Source: Peptoanaerobacter stomatis (GTDB lineage: Bacteria > Bacillota > Clostridia > Peptostreptococcales > Filifactoraceae). From it: a stretch of DNA of 64,000 bases. The DNA is taken from contig NZ_JH815226.1 of NCBI RefSeq assembly GCF_000238095.2, forward strand, positions 241,255 to 305,254, in the 5' to 3' direction. Made by a program: the position numbers and the translations under genes. The notes below the pieces were generated by a model. That model had not been told where the DNA came from, made no database searches, and saw only the letters and a list, made by a program, of their open reading frames with translations. Shown here piece by piece: positions 63,054 through 64,000 of this stretch (position 1 is its first letter; the number at the start of each line of letters is the position of its first letter).

Positions 63054-63740
63054 CTACAATATTTTAAAAACTCCAAATATTATAGGAATGAATATAGCTA
63101 AAACCATATTAGCAACTTTTATATTAGAATTTGTCAAAAGATTTATACCCATACCCAATATTATTATGCCACCCACAGCAGATATAGAGTCAATTATATT
63201 TTCACCAAGAATATTGCTGAGAGCACCTGCAAGTAAAACAAATATTCCTTGATATAAAATGACAGATAAGCTGGAAAAAATAACCCCATATCCAAGGCTT
63301 GTAGTAAATATACATGCAACAATACCATCTATAAGTGTTTTTGCAAGAAGAGTGTCTCCAGAACCGTTAAGTCCGGCCTGCAATGACCCCACTATACCCA
63401 TAGCTCCCGCACAAAATAATATAGATGTAGTAACAAACCCTTCCGAAAACTTAGAATTTTCATTATTTGCAGCAATTTTATTTTCTAACAATTTGCCAAA
63501 TTTATTAATACTGTTATCTATATCTAAAATCTCGCCAATTATAGTGCCTATCGCCAATGAAATCACAATCACAGATATGTTTTTACCTGATAGGCTTGTT
63601 TCTATTCCAATATACAATACTACCAATCCCATTGCTTTCATAAGTGAATTACTCACTCTTTCCGGTATCCCATTACTAAGCAATAATCCAATAATAGAAC
63701 CAAGCAAAATTCCAAGACCATTTAGTAAATTATAAATCAA
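63054..63740 (-). CDS. DUF554 family membrane protein
   Basis: A 228-residue, seven-helix DUF554 protein (YdfK-like). LLNGLGILLGSIIGLLLSNGIPERVSNSLMKAMGLVVLYIGI, IGTIIGEILDID, SILFCAGAMGIVGSLQAGLNGSGDTLLAKTLIDGIVACIFTTSLGYGVIFS. Function unknown, probably a transporter. TTG start at 63740 with AGGGAG 4 nt upstream. Downstream of the rRNA operon end, same strand. Confidence 0.93.
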   Translation of the reverse strand: MIYNLLNGLGILLGSIIGLLLSNGIPERVSNSLMKAMGLVVLYIGIETSLSGKNISVIVISLAIGTIIGEILDIDNSINKFGKLLENKIAANNENSKFSEGFVTTSILFCAGAMGIVGSLQAGLNGSGDTLLAKTLIDGIVACIFTTSLGYGVIFSSLSVILYQGIFVLLAGALSNILGENIIDSISAVGGIIILGMGINLLTNSNIKVANMVLAIFIPIIFGVFKIL

Positions 63741-63802
63741 ATTTCTCCCTCATTTCAATTATTATAATAAAATATAATATATATATAATAAATAAAAAAG
63801 AG

Positions 63803-63841
63803 AAAAAAAGCAATAAAAAAAGACAAGCATAAATGCCTGCC
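63803..63841 (-). terminator. rRNA operon terminator
   Basis: On the minus strand GGCAGGCA-UUUA-UGCUUGUC (8 bp with wobble pairs) followed by T-rich sequence, 14 bp past the 5S 3' end. Confidence 0.8.
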
Positions 63842-63854
63842 TCCTTTATCCAAT

Positions 63855-63966
63855 TGGCTATGACCTACTCTCCCAAGACCCTGCGGTCTAAGTACCATCA
63901 GCGATGAAGAGCTTAACTTCTGTGTTCGGTATGGGTACAGGTGTATCCTCTCCTCTTTTATAACCA
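63855..63966 (-). rRNA. rrf: 5S ribosomal RNA
   Basis: The minus strand reads GAGAGGATACACCTGTACCC, ATACCGAACACAGAAGTTAA, GCTC...GCTGATGGTACTT and GGGAGAGTAGGTC, the conserved 5S core. The terminal helix is TGGTTAT (63966-63960) with ATAGCCA (63861-63855). About 112 nt. 23S rRNA should lie just beyond the window on the same strand; the last 34 bp of the window are the 23S-5S spacer. Confidence 0.95.
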
Positions 63967-64000
63967 TATTGTTTCTTTCGATTGATATACTTCGCATAAC

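Noticed and set aside
63755..63997. 80-codon minus-strand frame across the 5S gene
   Set aside because: It overlaps the conserved 5S rRNA sequence, so it is not a protein gene.
1..64000. CRISPR arrays, tRNA genes and prophage genes
   Set aside because: No regularly spaced direct repeats, no cloverleaf-like T-arm (GTTCRA) segments in spacers, and no phage structural, integrase or lysis genes were found on reading both strands.

Overview
The window is AT-rich DNA (roughly 70% A+T by eye) from a low-GC Gram-positive anaerobe. Inference: an amino-acid-fermenting member of the Clostridia, of the Peptostreptococcaceae/Tissierellia kind. The reasons are a tryptophan T-box leader, many AGGAGG-type ribosome binding sites with TTG/GTG starts, SLH surface anchoring, ECF vitamin transporters, arginine deiminase, formiminoglutamate/folate enzymes and pyruvate phosphate dikinase. 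I cannot name the species. No prophage, CRISPR array or intact insertion sequence is visible. Mobile-type signal is limited to two small families of MITE-like repeats.

Layout. 1-2.8 kb: the 3'-truncated pyruvate phosphate dikinase gene and its regulatory kinase/phosphorylase. 3.2-4.8 kb: a Trp T-box controlling a lone tryptophan synthase beta gene. 5-11 kb: small housekeeping and hypothetical genes with decayed spacers. 11.1-17.6 kb: a one-carbon/histidine-breakdown island (cyclodeaminase, formate-THF ligase, folate ECF S component, glutamate formiminotransferase, Na+/glutamate symporter, HutD). 17.9-23 kb: a secreted beta-propeller protein, a lone pseudopilin and transketolase. 23-30 kb: arginine deiminase, RNase H, Trk potassium uptake and methylthioribose kinase. 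30-33 kb: a YtrA-type regulator with its own operator and an ABC exporter.

33.2-36.4 kb: a three-gene set combining a solute-binding-like protein without a signal peptide, a G3E-type GTPase and a soluble ABC ATPase. It has no permease, and two of the proteins share an N-terminal helical domain. 36.6-43.4 kb: an extracytosolic flavin locus. It contains a 1620-residue SLH-anchored protein with six FMN-binding domains, a flavin lipoprotein and a ferric-reductase-like membrane protein, followed by an ECF vitamin S component. 45.2-51.8 kb: a sigma-54-controlled catabolic operon (AtuA-type pair, degradative HMG-CoA reductase, TctA-type permease) with a clear -24/-12 promoter and upstream activator dyads.

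52.3-64 kb: moaC-moaA, YqeY, ribosomal protein S21, a HIT protein, YigZ, MscL, an ASCH protein, a diacylglycerol glycosyltransferase, YqeC, rhomboid, a GH114-like secreted glycosidase, a RelA/SpoT remnant, a deoxyinosine glycosylase, a DUF554 protein and the 5S end of an rRNA operon.

The three least ordinary loci are the SLH polyflavin locus, the permease-less ABC/GTPase triad and the sigma-54 AtuA/HMG-CoA reductase operon. Start codons were moved from the longest open frame wherever a ribosome binding site clearly pointed to an internal start. All function calls come from motif recognition by reading; no database search was run.
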